From NCBI RefSeq assembly GCF_009857595.1, contig NZ_WWCU01000001.1, forward strand, positions 310,001 through 374,000: a stretch of 64,000 nucleotides of DNA, given 5' to 3'. Origin of the DNA: Pseudoduganella aquatica. Its GTDB lineage: Bacteria > Pseudomonadota > Gammaproteobacteria > Burkholderiales > Burkholderiaceae_D. The notes under the pieces are model-generated. The model saw only the letters and a program-made list of their open reading frames with translations, made no database searches and was not told the DNA's origin. Below, piece by piece: positions 10,766 to 20,091 of the stretch. Numbering within the stretch: position 1 is the first letter of the stretch; the number at the start of each line of letters is the position of its first letter. Both the position numbers and the translations under genes were made by a program.

Positions 10766-11582
10766 TATGAGCGCATCGACCAAGTTCCGTCACCTGGCAT
10801 TGACTGTAGCGGCTGCCGCAGTGCTGACCGGCTGCGCCGGCCCCAACCCGCGCGACCCCTACGAGGGCTTCAACCGCAGCATGTTCAAGTTCAACGACAC
10901 GGTGGACCAGGCCGCGCTGAAACCGGCCGCCACCGCCTACAAGAACGTGCTGCCGTCCTTCGTGCAGACCGGCGTGAGCAACTTCTTCGGCAATCTGTCG
11001 GACGTGTGGACCGCCGCCAACGGCTTTATGCAAGGCAAGGGCGAGCAGGGCATGTCGGACGTGATGCGCGTGGCGCTGAACTCCACCTTCGGGCTGCTGG
11101 GCGTGCTCGACATCGCTTCCGAAGCGGGCCTGAAGAAGCATAACGAAGATTTCGGCCAGACCCTGGGCTACTGGGGCGTGCAATCCGGTCCCTACCTGAT
11201 GCTGCCGCTGCTGGGTCCGTCCACCGTGCGCGACACCGTGGCGCTGCCGCTGGACATCAAGGCCGACCCATGGGGCTACAAAGATCCTGTCAACGTGCGC
11301 AACATCGGCAGCGTTACCCGCGTGATCGACAAGCGCGCCAGCCTGCTGGATGCCACCAGCCTGATGGAAGAAGCCGCGCTGGACCGCTATGAGTTCGTGC
11401 GTGATAGTTTCCTGCAGGCACGTGAAAGCAAGGTCAACGACGGCGACGGTCCGCGCGGCGGCAAGGATAAGGACAAGGCCAAGCCGGCCGCCGCCGATGC
11501 CGAAAACGGCAACGAAGCGGCGCCTGCCACTGGCGAGGCTATAATGGCGGCACCGGCTGCGGATAAGAACGCCAGCCTGTGA
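10755..11582 (+). CDS. mlaA: Outer-membrane lipoprotein MlaA (VacJ)
   Basis: A 275-residue lipoprotein that removes misplaced phospholipids from the outer leaflet of the outer membrane and passes them to MlaC. The signal ends in a lipobox (VLTGC) and is followed by the MlaA core DPYEGFNRSMFKFNDTVD and GYWGVQSGPYLMLPLLGPS. The C-terminal 40 or so residues are a charged Lys/Asp/Ala tail not needed for the fold. ATG 10755 has GAAGGA just upstream; ATG 10767 is a possible alternative. In E. coli mlaA lies apart from mlaFEDCB; here it sits inside the operon. Confidence 0.95.
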   Translation: MANNMSASTKFRHLALTVAAAAVLTGCAGPNPRDPYEGFNRSMFKFNDTVDQAALKPAATAYKNVLPSFVQTGVSNFFGNLSDVWTAANGFMQGKGEQGMSDVMRVALNSTFGLLGVLDIASEAGLKKHNEDFGQTLGYWGVQSGPYLMLPLLGPSTVRDTVALPLDIKADPWGYKDPVNVRNIGSVTRVIDKRASLLDATSLMEEAALDRYEFVRDSFLQARESKVNDGDGPRGGKDKDKAKPAAADAENGNEAAPATGEAIMAAPAADKNASL

Positions 11583-11614
11583 GCCCGAAGCAAACACTAT
11601 AAGGTTAAACAGAG

Positions 11615-12277
11615 ATGAAATTGATTAAACAACTTTTCGCCTTCGCCACGGTCGCTTTCGCGTCCGCGGCCTTCGCCGCCGCTGCGCCCGCGGCCGCCCC
11701 GGCCGGCAATGAAGCGCCGGACGTGCTGGTCAAGCGCATCAGCCAGGACGTGCTGGACACCGCCAAGGCCGACAAGGAAATCCAGGCCGGCAACCAGAAG
11801 CGCGTGATGGACCTGGTGGAAACCAAGATCCTGCCTTACGTCGACTTCCAGCGCATGACTTCGCTGGCCGCCGGCCGCTACTGGCGCGAAGCGAGCCCGG
11901 AACAGCAGAAGCAGCTGTCCACCGAGTTCCGTTCGCTGCTGATCTTCACCTACTCGGGCGCCCTGTCCCAGGTGAAAAACGAAACCATCGAATTCAAGCC
12001 CCTGCGCGCCGATCCTAGCGACACCGAAGTGGAAGTGCGTTCCCAGGTCAACGTGGCCCGTGGCGAGCCGATTCCGCTGAACTACCGCGTGGCCAAGTCG
12101 CCTACCGGCTGGAAGATCTACGACATCAACGTGCTGGGCGCGTGGCTGGTCGAGACCTACAAGAGCACCTTCGCCTCGGAAATCACCAAGGGCGGCATCG
12201 ACGGCCTGATCAAGACCTTGTCCGAAAAGAACAAGAAGCTGGCCAGCCGCCCGATCAAGGCTGCTTCCGCTAAATAA
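11615..12277 (+). CDS. mlaC: Periplasmic phospholipid carrier MlaC
   Basis: A 220-residue secreted protein (signal peptide MKLIKQLFAFATVAFASAAFA) of the toluene-tolerance Ttg2/MlaC family. It carries phospholipid between MlaA and the MlaFEDB complex. Family features are YVDFQRMTSLAAGRYWREAS, the LLIFTYSGAL helix and the C-terminal GWKIYDINVLGAWLVETYK. It lies in the operon between mlaA and mlaB. Confidence 0.96.
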   Translation: MKLIKQLFAFATVAFASAAFAAAAPAAAPAGNEAPDVLVKRISQDVLDTAKADKEIQAGNQKRVMDLVETKILPYVDFQRMTSLAAGRYWREASPEQQKQLSTEFRSLLIFTYSGALSQVKNETIEFKPLRADPSDTEVEVRSQVNVARGEPIPLNYRVAKSPTGWKIYDINVLGAWLVETYKSTFASEITKGGIDGLIKTLSEKNKKLASRPIKAASAK

Positions 12278-12291
12278 TCGACCGAAAAACC

Positions 12292-12633
12292 ATGTCCGCA
12301 TCCACCGACACCATGCAATCCCTCACGTCCCTGACCGTGTCCAACGCCACCGTGGCGCTGGAGCAGGGCGTGGCGGCGATCCGCGCCGGCCAGGCCGTGT
12401 TCGACCTGAGCAAGGTGGAGGCGGTCGATTCGGCCGCCGTGTCGGTGCTGCTGGCGTGGCAGCGCGCCGCGCAGGAAGCGGGCCTGGCGCTCGAGCTGAA
12501 AAACCTGCCGGCCAACCTGAAAAGCCTCACCAAGCTGTACGGCGTGTGCGCGCTGGTATCGCCCTCGCTGGCCGAATGCGGCCCAAGCAGCAGCCCGGCG
12601 GCCGACGTGCCGCAGCATCACCACCATCATTGA
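12292..12633 (+). CDS. mlaB: STAS-domain protein MlaB
   Basis: A 113-residue STAS protein that in the Mla system binds MlaF and is needed for complex stability. The STAS fold is visible (VFDLSKVEAVDSAAVSVLLAWQR and LKSLTKLYGV). The C-terminus ends in five histidines (PQHHHHH), just before the stop codon. It closes the mla group. Confidence 0.9.
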   Translation: MSASTDTMQSLTSLTVSNATVALEQGVAAIRAGQAVFDLSKVEAVDSAAVSVLLAWQRAAQEAGLALELKNLPANLKSLTKLYGVCALVSPSLAECGPSSSPAADVPQHHHHH

Positions 12634-12713
12634 CCCCCGCCATACCCCCGCGCAGTACCGCAGCACCCGTATCAGCAGTTTCCCGGTCCGTCGTGGCCGA
12701 GTCCATTTTCCAA

Positions 12714-12719
12714 TATAAT
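12714..12719 (+). promoter_or_regulatory. Perfect -10 box before the ABC-2 transporter genes
   Basis: TATAAT lies in the 187-bp gap between mlaB and the ABC-2 ATPase. The matching -35 position is poor, so the promoter, if real, may need an activator or a low-GC context. Confidence 0.4.
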
Positions 12720-12820
12720 TGACCGTTGCCGTTGCCTGAGTGCCACGGCATATCGCACCTCCGGGTCTCGTGCCCTTCCCGCGACGGTCACCGTGCCGTA
12801 GCCAAAACATAAAGCCAAGC

Positions 12821-13732
12821 ATGACAGCAATCCAAATCAGCAATGTCGAAAAGCGCTACAAGTCGCTGCAGGCACTGGGCGGCGTCTCCCTCACCATCGA
12901 GGAGGGCGAATTCTTCGGCCTGCTCGGCCCCAATGGTGCCGGAAAAACCACACTTATCTCCATCATCGCGGGCCTGATCCGTCCCGACGCGGGCAAGGTC
13001 AGCATCCACGGCCACGACGTCACGGGCGACTTCCGCGCCGCGCGCAAGAAGCTCGGCGTGGTGCCGCAGGAACTGGTGTTCGACCCCTTCTTCACCGTGC
13101 GCGAAACGCTGCGCCTGCAGTCCGGCTACTTCGGCCTGCCGAACAACGACAAGTGGATCGACGAGGTGATGGAAAACCTCGACCTGACCGGCAAGGCCGA
13201 CGTGAATATGCGCGCCCTGTCCGGCGGCATGAAGCGCCGCGTGCTGGTGGCGCAGGCGCTGGTGCACAAGCCGCCCGTCATCGTGCTCGACGAGCCGACC
13301 GCCGGCGTGGACGTGGAACTGCGCCAGACGCTGTGGAAATTCATCTCGCGCCTGAACCGCGAAGGCCACACCGTGGTGCTCACCACCCACTACCTGGAAG
13401 AGGCGCAGGCCATGTGCAAGCGCGTCGCCATGCTGAAGACCGGCAAGGTGGTGGCGCTGGACACCATGTCCGCGCTGATACGCCGCATTTCCGGCTCCTC
13501 GCTGATCCTGCACCTGAAAAACGGCACGCTGCCGGAAGACTTGCGCCACCTGGTCACGCACCCTGAAGAAGCGGCTCTGGGCAAGTACAGCCTGCGCATC
13601 AACGAAGTGAGCGAAGTGGAGCCCATCCTGGCGCGCGTGCGCGAGAGCGGCGCCGCCATCGACGAGATGCAGCTGCAGAACGCCGACCTGGAAGACATCT
13701 TCCTGCAAATTATGGACAAGGGCGCACTATGA
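12821..13732 (+). CDS. ABC-2 type exporter ATPase (YadG-like)
   Basis: A 303-residue ATPase. Walker A is GPNGAGKTT, the signature LSGGMKRRVLVAQAL, Walker B VIVLDEPTAGVD and the switch LTTHYLEEAQ. It belongs to the multidrug/polysaccharide ABC-2 group close to YadG and NodI. ATG 12821 is chosen because homology starts at MTAIQISNVEKRYK; the frame is open 81 bp further upstream. It overlaps the permease gene by 4 bp. Substrate unknown; the position between mla and ibaG/murA hints at an envelope substrate (inference). Confidence 0.93.
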   Translation: MTAIQISNVEKRYKSLQALGGVSLTIEEGEFFGLLGPNGAGKTTLISIIAGLIRPDAGKVSIHGHDVTGDFRAARKKLGVVPQELVFDPFFTVRETLRLQSGYFGLPNNDKWIDEVMENLDLTGKADVNMRALSGGMKRRVLVAQALVHKPPVIVLDEPTAGVDVELRQTLWKFISRLNREGHTVVLTTHYLEEAQAMCKRVAMLKTGKVVALDTMSALIRRISGSSLILHLKNGTLPEDLRHLVTHPEEAALGKYSLRINEVSEVEPILARVRESGAAIDEMQLQNADLEDIFLQIMDKGAL

Positions 13733-14490
13733 TTTCGACCGGCTTCCGCACCCTCGTTTATAAAGAGACGCTGCGCTTCTACAAGGTCGCCACGCAAACC
13801 GTGGCCGCGCCCATCCTCACCGCCATGCTTTACCTGCTGATCTTCGGCCATGTGCTCGAAGGCCGCGTGCAGGTGTATCCGGGCGTGAGCTACACGGCCT
13901 TCCTGATTCCCGGCCTGGTGATGATGAGCGTGCTGCAGAACGCCTTCGCCAACTCCTCGTCCTCGCTGATCCAGTCCAAGATCACCGGCAACCTGGTGTT
14001 TGTGCTGCTCACGCCCCTGTCGCACTGGGAGATCTTCTCGGCCTACGTGATCGCGGCCATGGTGCGCGGCATCGTGGTGGGCGCGGGCGTGTTCATCGTC
14101 ACCGCCTGGTTCGCCAATATGAGCTTCGTGGCGCCGCTGTGGATACTGGTGTTCGCGCTGCTGGGCGCCGCCATCCTGGGCACCATGGGCCTGATCGCCG
14201 GCATCTGGGCCGAGAAATTCGACCAGCTGGCCGCGTTCCAGAACTTCCTGATCATGCCGCTGACCTTCCTGTCCGGCGTGTTCTACTCGATCCACTCGCT
14301 GCCGCCGTTCTGGCTCACCGTGTCGCACCTGAACCCGTTCTTCTACATGATAGACGGCTTCCGCCACGGCTTCTTCGGCCAGAGCGACGTCAACCCCTTC
14401 ATCAGCCTCGGCATCGTCGGCGCCTTCCTGGCCGTGCTGTCGATGCTGGCTATACGTTTATTGAGCAGCGGTTACCGCCTGCGCCACTGA
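13729..14490 (+). CDS. ABC-2 type exporter permease (YadH-like)
   Basis: A 253-residue membrane protein of the ABC-2 permease family with about six helices. The family C-terminal signature is visible (FLIMPLTFLSGVFYSIHSLPP, then HLNPFFYMIDGFRHGFFG). Its start overlaps the ATPase gene by 4 bp, so it is the partner of that protein. Substrate unknown. Confidence 0.93.
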   Translation: MISTGFRTLVYKETLRFYKVATQTVAAPILTAMLYLLIFGHVLEGRVQVYPGVSYTAFLIPGLVMMSVLQNAFANSSSSLIQSKITGNLVFVLLTPLSHWEIFSAYVIAAMVRGIVVGAGVFIVTAWFANMSFVAPLWILVFALLGAAILGTMGLIAGIWAEKFDQLAAFQNFLIMPLTFLSGVFYSIHSLPPFWLTVSHLNPFFYMIDGFRHGFFGQSDVNPFISLGIVGAFLAVLSMLAIRLLSSGYRLRH

Positions 14491-14503
14491 TAGGACCAAC
14501 ACC

Positions 14504-14740
14504 ATGACCACGACTCCAGAAGCAATCCACGGCTACATCAAGGCCGGCCTCGAATGCACCCACCTCGAAGTGGAGGGCGACGGCCAGCACTTCCAGGCCG
14601 TGATCGTCTCGCCGGCGTTTGCCGGCAAGCGCCCCATCCAGCGCCACCAGCTGGTGTACGCGGCGCTGGGCGACCGCATGCGCGAAGAAATCCACGCGCT
14701 GTCGATGAAAACGCTGACCCCGGAAGAATACAAAGGCTAA
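14504..14740 (+). CDS. ibaG: BolA-family protein IbaG
   Basis: A 78-residue BolA-like protein. The BolA core is seen in [27 protein letters not shown], then [10 protein letters not shown] and the conserved His of [15 protein letters not shown]. BolA proteins work with monothiol glutaredoxins in iron-sulfur handling; the IbaG group is placed next to murA in many proteobacteria, as here. Confidence 0.93.
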   Translation: MTTTPEAIHGYIKAGLECTHLEVEGDGQHFQAVIVSPAFAGKRPIQRHQLVYAALGDRMREEIHALSMKTLTPEEYKG

Positions 14741-14751
14741 GGACACACACC

Positions 14752-16002
14752 ATGGACAAACTCCTCATCACGGGCGGCAAGCGCCTGGTCGGCGACGTCA
14801 CCATCTCCGGCGCCAAGAACGCGGCGCTGCCCATCCTGTGCGCCGGCCTGCTCACTTCGGGCGACGTGGTGCTGGACAATGTGCCGCATCTGCACGACGT
14901 GGCCACCATGCTCAAGCTGCTGGGCCAGACTGGCCTGAAAGTGGCGCAGGACGGCGAGAAGGTCACGCTGAACGGCAGCGCCATCGACAAGCTGGAAGCG
15001 CCGTACGAGCTGGTGAAAACCATGCGCGCCTCCATCCTGGTACTGGGTCCGCTGCTGGCGCGCTTCGGCGAAGCGAAGGTGTCGCTGCCGGGCGGCTGCG
15101 CCATCGGTTCGCGTCCGGTGGACCAGCACATCAAGGGCCTGCAGGCGCTGGGCGCCGAGATCACCATCGACGCCGGCTATATCTACGCCAAGTGCAAAAA
15201 ACTGAAGGGCGCCCGCATCGTCACCGACATGATCACGGTGACCGGCACCGAGAACCTGCTGATGGCCGCCACCCTGGCCGAAGGCGAGACCATCCTGGAA
15301 AACGCCGCGCGCGAGCCGGAAGTGACCGACCTGGCCAACCTGCTGGTGGCCATGGGCGCCAGGATCGAAGGCATCGGCACCGACCGCCTGGTGATCCAGG
15401 GCGTGCCGGAACTGCACGGCGCATCGCACTCCGTGATCTCGGACCGCATCGAAGCGGCCACCTTCCTGTGCGCCGTCGCGGCCACCGGCGGCGACATCAC
15501 GCTGCGCAACACCCGCACCGACATCATGGACGCGGCGCTCGACAAGCTGCGCGAAGTCGGCCTGCAAATGACCATAGGCAAAGACACCATCCGCGCGCAA
15601 ATGGATGCGCGCCCGAACCCGGTGACTTTCCGTACCACCGAATACCCTGGCTTCCCGACCGATATGCAGGCCCAATTCATGGCGGTGAACACCATCGCCA
15701 ATGGCCCCAGCCGCGTGACCGAAACCATTTTCGAGAACCGCTTCATGCACGTCCAGGAGATGAACCGCCTGGGCGCGGCAATTGAAACCGACGGCAACAC
15801 GGCCTTTATCAAAGGCGTGGATCAGCTGGTGGGCGCGCCCGTGATGGCGACCGACCTGCGCGCTTCGGCTTCGCTGGTGATCGCAGGCCTGGCCGCCAAG
15901 GGCGAAACGCTGATCGACCGCATCTACCACCTCGACCGCGGCTACGACCGCATGGAAGTGAAGCTGCAGGCGATCGGCGCCAACATCAGCCGAATCAAGT
16001 AA
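14752..16002 (+). CDS. murA: UDP-N-acetylglucosamine 1-carboxyvinyltransferase
   Basis: A 416-residue enzyme that adds enolpyruvate to UDP-GlcNAc, the first committed step of peptidoglycan synthesis. The N-terminal [12 protein letters not shown], the catalytic Cys116 in [15 protein letters not shown] (equivalent to E. coli Cys115) and the C-terminal [15 protein letters not shown] with [13 protein letters not shown] are all present. The ATG 14752 is chosen over an in-frame start inside ibaG, since MDKLLITGG is the family N-terminus. It lies 11 bp after ibaG. Confidence 0.98.
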   Translation: MDKLLITGGKRLVGDVTISGAKNAALPILCAGLLTSGDVVLDNVPHLHDVATMLKLLGQTGLKVAQDGEKVTLNGSAIDKLEAPYELVKTMRASILVLGPLLARFGEAKVSLPGGCAIGSRPVDQHIKGLQALGAEITIDAGYIYAKCKKLKGARIVTDMITVTGTENLLMAATLAEGETILENAAREPEVTDLANLLVAMGARIEGIGTDRLVIQGVPELHGASHSVISDRIEAATFLCAVAATGGDITLRNTRTDIMDAALDKLREVGLQMTIGKDTIRAQMDARPNPVTFRTTEYPGFPTDMQAQFMAVNTIANGPSRVTETIFENRFMHVQEMNRLGAAIETDGNTAFIKGVDQLVGAPVMATDLRASASLVIAGLAAKGETLIDRIYHLDRGYDRMEVKLQAIGANISRIK

Positions 16003-16012
16003 AGAGACCATC

Positions 16013-16690
16013 ATGAGCGGATTTAACAGCGACGCCAATTCCCAGCTGATCCTTGCGCTGTCGAAGGGCCGTATTTTCGAAGACACCTTGCCGCTGCTGG
16101 AAGCAGCCGGCATCACCGTCACCGAGAATCCGGAAACTTCGCGCAAGCTGATCCTGGCCACCAACGACCCCAATGTGCGCGTGCTGATTGTGCGCGCCAC
16201 CGACGTGCCGACCTATGTGCAGCACGGCGCGGCGGACTTCGGCGTGGCCGGCAAGGACGTGCTGATCGAGCACGGCGGCGAGGGCTTGTACCAGCCCGTG
16301 GATTTGAACATCGCGCAGTGCCGCATGTCGGTCGCTGTGAAATCCGGCTTCGACTACGAAGCTGCCGTGCGCCAGGGCGCGCGCCTGCGCGTGGCCACCA
16401 AGTTCACCACCACCGCGCGCGAGCACTTCGCCGCCAAGGGCGTGCACGTGGACCTGATCAAGCTGTACGGCTCGATGGAGCTGGCGCCGCTGGTGGGCCT
16501 GTCGGACGCCATCGTCGACCTGGTGTCGACCGGCAGCACGCTGCGCGCCAACAACCTGGTGGAAGTCGAAGAGATCATGGACATCTCCTCGCGCCTGGTG
16601 GTGAACCAGGCGGCGCTCAAGCTCAAGCGCCAGCGTCTCCAACCGATTATCGAAGCCTTTGAGCGTGCCTCGAAAAAGGTGAAGCAATGA
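16013..16690 (+). CDS. hisG: ATP phosphoribosyltransferase, short form
   Basis: A 225-residue HisG-S that joins ATP and PRPP in the first step of histidine synthesis. The start [17 protein letters not shown] and the PRPP loop [22 protein letters not shown] are typical. The C-terminal ACT-like regulatory domain of long HisG is absent, so feedback control by histidine should need HisZ, which is not in this window. The ATG overlap with hisD (4 bp) marks the start of the his operon. Confidence 0.97.
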   Translation: MSGFNSDANSQLILALSKGRIFEDTLPLLEAAGITVTENPETSRKLILATNDPNVRVLIVRATDVPTYVQHGAADFGVAGKDVLIEHGGEGLYQPVDLNIAQCRMSVAVKSGFDYEAAVRQGARLRVATKFTTTAREHFAAKGVHVDLIKLYGSMELAPLVGLSDAIVDLVSTGSTLRANNLVEVEEIMDISSRLVVNQAALKLKRQRLQPIIEAFERASKKVKQ

Positions 16691-18006
16691 CGATACAGAT
16701 CCGCAAACTCGATTCGTCCGCCATTGATTTTAAAGCGACCCTGGACGCGCTGCTGGCCTTTGAAGCATCCACCGACGACGCCATCGAAACCGCTGTCGCC
16801 AAGATCCTGGCCGACGTGAAGGCGCGCGGCAACGCCGCCGTGCTGGAATACACCAACCGCTTCGACCGCCTGCCCAATGGCGGCGCCGCCTCGGTGGACA
16901 CGCTGGACCTGCCGCAGGCCGAACTGCAAGCCGCGCTGGACGTGCTGCCCGCAAGCCAGCGCGCCGCGCTGCAAGTGGCGGCTGACCGCATCCGCGTATT
17001 CCACGAGCGCCAGAAGCAGGAGCTGCAAGGCTTCACCTACACCGAGCCTGACGGCACCGTTCTGGGCCAGCGCATCACGCCGCTGGACCGCGTGGGCATC
17101 TACGTCCCGGGCGGCAAGGCCGCCTACCCATCGTCCGTGCTGATGAACGCGATTCCCGCGCAAGTGGCGGGCGTGGGCGAAATCATCATGGTGGTGCCCA
17201 CGCCGGACGGCGTGAAGAACCAGATGGTGCTGGCCGCCGCCGCGCTGGCAGGCGTTACCCGCGTCATCACCATCGGCGGCGCGCAGGCAGTCGGCGCGCT
17301 GGCCTACGGCACCGAGACCATCGCCGCCGTGGACAAGATCGTCGGCCCCGGCAACGCCTACGTGGCCGCCGCCAAGCGCCGCGTGTTCGGCACCGTCGGC
17401 ATCGACATGATCGCCGGTCCGTCCGAGATCCTGATCGTGTGCGACGGCACCACGGACCCGGACTGGGTGGCCATGGACCTGTTCTCGCAGGCCGAGCACG
17501 ACGAGCTGGCCCAGGCCATCCTCCTCTGCCCGGACGCGGACTACATCGCGCAAGTGGAGGCCAGCATAGCAAAGTTACTGCCCCAGATGCCGCGCCAGGA
17601 AGTGATACGCACCTCGCTGAACGACCGCGGCGCGCTGGTAAAGGTGCGCGACATGGACGAAGCCTGCGCCATCGCCAACGGCATCGCCGCCGAGCACCTG
17701 GAGATCTCCGCCGCCGAGCCGCAGCAATGGGCCGACAAGATCCGCCACGCGGGCGCCATGTTCCTGGGCCGCTACTCGTCCGAATCGCTGGGCGACTACT
17801 GCTGCGGCCCGAACCACGTGCTGCCGACTTCGCGCACCGCGCGCTTCTCGTCGCCGCTGGGCGTGTACGACTTCCAGAAGCGCTCGTCCATCATCTACGT
17901 GTCCGAAGCCGGCGCGCAAACGCTGGGCAAGGTCGCGGCCGAACTGGCCTACGGCGAAGGCCTGCAGGCGCACGCCCGCAGCGCGGAACTGAGGATCAAA
18001 GACTGA
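16687..18006 (+). CDS. hisD: Histidinol dehydrogenase
   Basis: A 439-residue zinc enzyme that oxidises histidinol to histidine in two NAD steps. Motifs include [20 protein letters not shown], the zinc and substrate region [17 protein letters not shown] and [21 protein letters not shown]. Length is normal. Its TGA overlaps the ATG of the next gene by one base (TGATG), so the DNA methyltransferase gene is coupled to it. Confidence 0.98.
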   Translation: MTIQIRKLDSSAIDFKATLDALLAFEASTDDAIETAVAKILADVKARGNAAVLEYTNRFDRLPNGGAASVDTLDLPQAELQAALDVLPASQRAALQVAADRIRVFHERQKQELQGFTYTEPDGTVLGQRITPLDRVGIYVPGGKAAYPSSVLMNAIPAQVAGVGEIIMVVPTPDGVKNQMVLAAAALAGVTRVITIGGAQAVGALAYGTETIAAVDKIVGPGNAYVAAAKRRVFGTVGIDMIAGPSEILIVCDGTTDPDWVAMDLFSQAEHDELAQAILLCPDADYIAQVEASIAKLLPQMPRQEVIRTSLNDRGALVKVRDMDEACAIANGIAAEHLEISAAEPQQWADKIRHAGAMFLGRYSSESLGDYCCGPNHVLPTSRTARFSSPLGVYDFQKRSSIIYVSEAGAQTLGKVAAELAYGEGLQAHARSAELRIKD

Positions 18007-18962
18007 TGAGCGACTGGCTCAACCAGGTCTTCTGCGAGGATGCGCTGGCCGGACTGGCGCGCATCCCGGACGGTTCCGTCGATCTGATCCTGACCGATCC
18101 GCCCTACAACCTGGGCAAGGACTACGGCAATGCGTCGGACCAGCAAACGGTGGAGGAATACCTGCGCTGGACCGAGCAGTGGATAGACGCGGCGCTGCCC
18201 AAGCTCAAGCCCAACGGCAGCCTGTACATCTTTTTGACCTGGCGCTTTTCGCCGGAAATTTTCGTCATGCTGAAGCAGCGCATGACGATGATGAATGAAA
18301 TCATCTGGGACCGCCGCGTGCCGTCCATGGGCGGCAGCGTGCGCAGCTACTCGTCGGTGCACGACACGGTGGGCTTCTTCGTCGGCCGCAAGGACTACTA
18401 CTTCGACCTGGACGCAGTGCGCATTCCCTACGACGCCGAAACCAAGAAGGCGCGCTCGCGCTCCATCTTCATCGGCGCCAAGTGGCTGGAAGTGGGCTAC
18501 AACCCGAAGGACGTGTGGAGCGTGTCGCGCCTGCACCGCGAGCATCCGGAGCGCGCCAACCACCCGACGCAGAAGCCGCTCGAGATTATCGAGCGCATGG
18601 TCAAGGCCTCTTGCCCGCCGGGCGGCGTGGTGCTGGACCTGTTCATGGGCAGCGGCACCACCGCGCTGGCCGCGCGCCGCTGCGGGCGCCAGTTTGTCGG
18701 CTTCGAGCTGAACCCGGAATACTGCGCCATCATCGGCGAGCGGCTGGCGGCGTTGGAAACCATCGAGGCGCTGGCGCTGGCTGCCGCGCCCGATGCGCCG
18801 GCCAAGCCCAAGGCCAAGCCGAAGGCCAAGGCCAAGGCCAAGGCCAAGGCCGCCGCGCCGAAAAAGAAACCCGCAGCCAAGAAAGCCGCCGCGCCCAAGC
18901 CGGCGGCGCCGAAACGATCACGCGCCATAAAAAAGGCGCCCCCCGAAGAAGTTACCATTTAA
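18006..18962 (+). CDS. Beta-class DNA methyltransferase with histone-H1-like tail, inside the his operon
   Basis: A 318-residue DNA methyltransferase. The catalytic motif TDPPYN (D31-Y34) precedes the AdoMet motif LDLFMGSGTT (from F213), and the conserved HPTQKPLEIIERM lies between; this order is that of beta-class enzymes. The DPPY form fits N6-adenine (inference). From about residue 266 the protein is a Lys/Ala/Pro tail of some 50 residues (PAKPKAKPK, AKAKAKAKAAAPKKKPAAKK), like histone-H1-type bacterial proteins. No restriction gene is adjacent, so it is an orphan. It starts at ATG 18006, overlapping the hisD stop by one base; hisC follows 18 bp later with its own AAGGAG site. The target sequence cannot be read from the protein. 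Confidence 0.93.
   Translation: MSDWLNQVFCEDALAGLARIPDGSVDLILTDPPYNLGKDYGNASDQQTVEEYLRWTEQWIDAALPKLKPNGSLYIFLTWRFSPEIFVMLKQRMTMMNEIIWDRRVPSMGGSVRSYSSVHDTVGFFVGRKDYYFDLDAVRIPYDAETKKARSRSIFIGAKWLEVGYNPKDVWSVSRLHREHPERANHPTQKPLEIIERMVKASCPPGGVVLDLFMGSGTTALAARRCGRQFVGFELNPEYCAIIGERLAALETIEALALAAAPDAPAKPKAKPKAKAKAKAKAAAPKKKPAAKKAAAPKPAAPKRSRAIKKAPPEEVTI
18800..18852. repeat. Hexanucleotide repeat coding the methyltransferase tail
   Basis: Degenerate then perfect copies of AAGGCC (Lys-Ala) run through this stretch. The unit is 6 bp, so slippage would alter the number of Lys-Ala pairs without a frameshift. Confidence 0.75.
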
Positions 18963-18980
18963 CTTAAGGAGTGCAGCAAG

Positions 18981-20072
18981 ATGTCCATCGACAGTCTCAT
19001 CCGCAACACCATCCGTTCCGACGTATTGGCCATTCCCGGCTACCACGTGGCAGATGCAAGCGGTTTTATCAAACTGGACGCGATGGAAAATCCTTACCCG
19101 CTGCCCGAGCATCTGGCCACCGAGTTGGCCACCCGCCTGGCCAACGTGGCGCTGAACCGCTACCCCGTGGCCTCCTACGCCAGCGTGAAAGAGCGCATCT
19201 GCAAGCAGCTCGGCGTGCCGGCCGGCTACGACGTCCTGCTGGGCAATGGCTCCGATGAGCTGATCTCCATCCTGGACATGGCCTGCGCCCGCCAGGATCG
19301 CCGCGCCGTGGTGCTGGCGCCGCTGCCCACCTTCGTCATGTACGCCCGCTCGGCGCAATTCGCCGGCATGGACTTCGTCGGCGTGCCGCTGAAGGACGAC
19401 CTGACGCTGGACCTGCCCGCCATGCTGGCCGCCATCGCCCAGCACAAGCCGGCGCTGGTCTACCTGTCGTATCCGAACAACCCCACCGGCAACCTGTTCA
19501 GCGAGCAAGACGTGGTTGCCATCATCGAGGCGCTGGGCGACACCGGCCTTGCCGTGGTGGACGAGGCCTACGAGCCCTTCGCCCAGCAGAGCTTCATGGG
19601 CCGCCTGCCCGAGTTCGACAACCTGGTGGTGATGCGCACCGTGTCCAAGCTGGGCCTGGCCGGCATCCGCCTCGGCTATATGTCGGCCGCGCCGAAACTG
19701 CTGGAGCAGTTCGACAAGGTCCGTCCGCCGTATAATGTGAACGTGCTGACGCAAGTCGCCGCCGAATTTGCACTCGACAACATCGACGTGCTCAACCAGC
19801 AAGCCGCCATCCTGCGCGAACAACGCGCCCTGCTGGCCGAGGCCTTGGCCGCCGTACCCGGCGTGCAAGTGTTCCCCTCCGCCGCCAACTTCATCCTCGT
19901 CCGGGTGCCCGACGCCGACGCGGCCAATGCCTATCTGCTGTCACGCAAGGTGCTGGTCAAAAATGTGGGTAAAATGCACAGTGTGCTGGCCAATTGCCTG
20001 CGCATCACGGTCAGTACCCCGGACGAGAACGCCGCTTTCCTCGAAGCATTTAAAGCCTCGCAGGCAGCCTAA
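18981..20072 (+). CDS. hisC: Histidinol-phosphate aminotransferase
   Basis: A 363-residue PLP enzyme that transfers an amino group to imidazole-acetol phosphate. The substrate loop [13 protein letters not shown], the VVDEAYEPF strand and the PLP-lysine motif [14 protein letters not shown] (Lys about residue 223) are present. A strong AAGGAG (18966-18971) precedes the ATG, so it can be translated independently of the methyltransferase gene before it. Confidence 0.97.
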   Translation: MSIDSLIRNTIRSDVLAIPGYHVADASGFIKLDAMENPYPLPEHLATELATRLANVALNRYPVASYASVKERICKQLGVPAGYDVLLGNGSDELISILDMACARQDRRAVVLAPLPTFVMYARSAQFAGMDFVGVPLKDDLTLDLPAMLAAIAQHKPALVYLSYPNNPTGNLFSEQDVVAIIEALGDTGLAVVDEAYEPFAQQSFMGRLPEFDNLVVMRTVSKLGLAGIRLGYMSAAPKLLEQFDKVRPPYNVNVLTQVAAEFALDNIDVLNQQAAILREQRALLAEALAAVPGVQVFPSAANFILVRVPDADAANAYLLSRKVLVKNVGKMHSVLANCLRITVSTPDENAAFLEAFKASQAA

Positions 20073-20091
20073 GACCAACGTAGAGCTTTCC

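Noticed and set aside
12616-12633. The His5 end of MlaB as a cloning tag
   Set aside because: No vector sequence is near, and the gene continues into normal chromosomal context.
18006-18962. A restriction-modification system
   Set aside because: Both neighbours are his genes; there is no endonuclease or specificity gene in the area.
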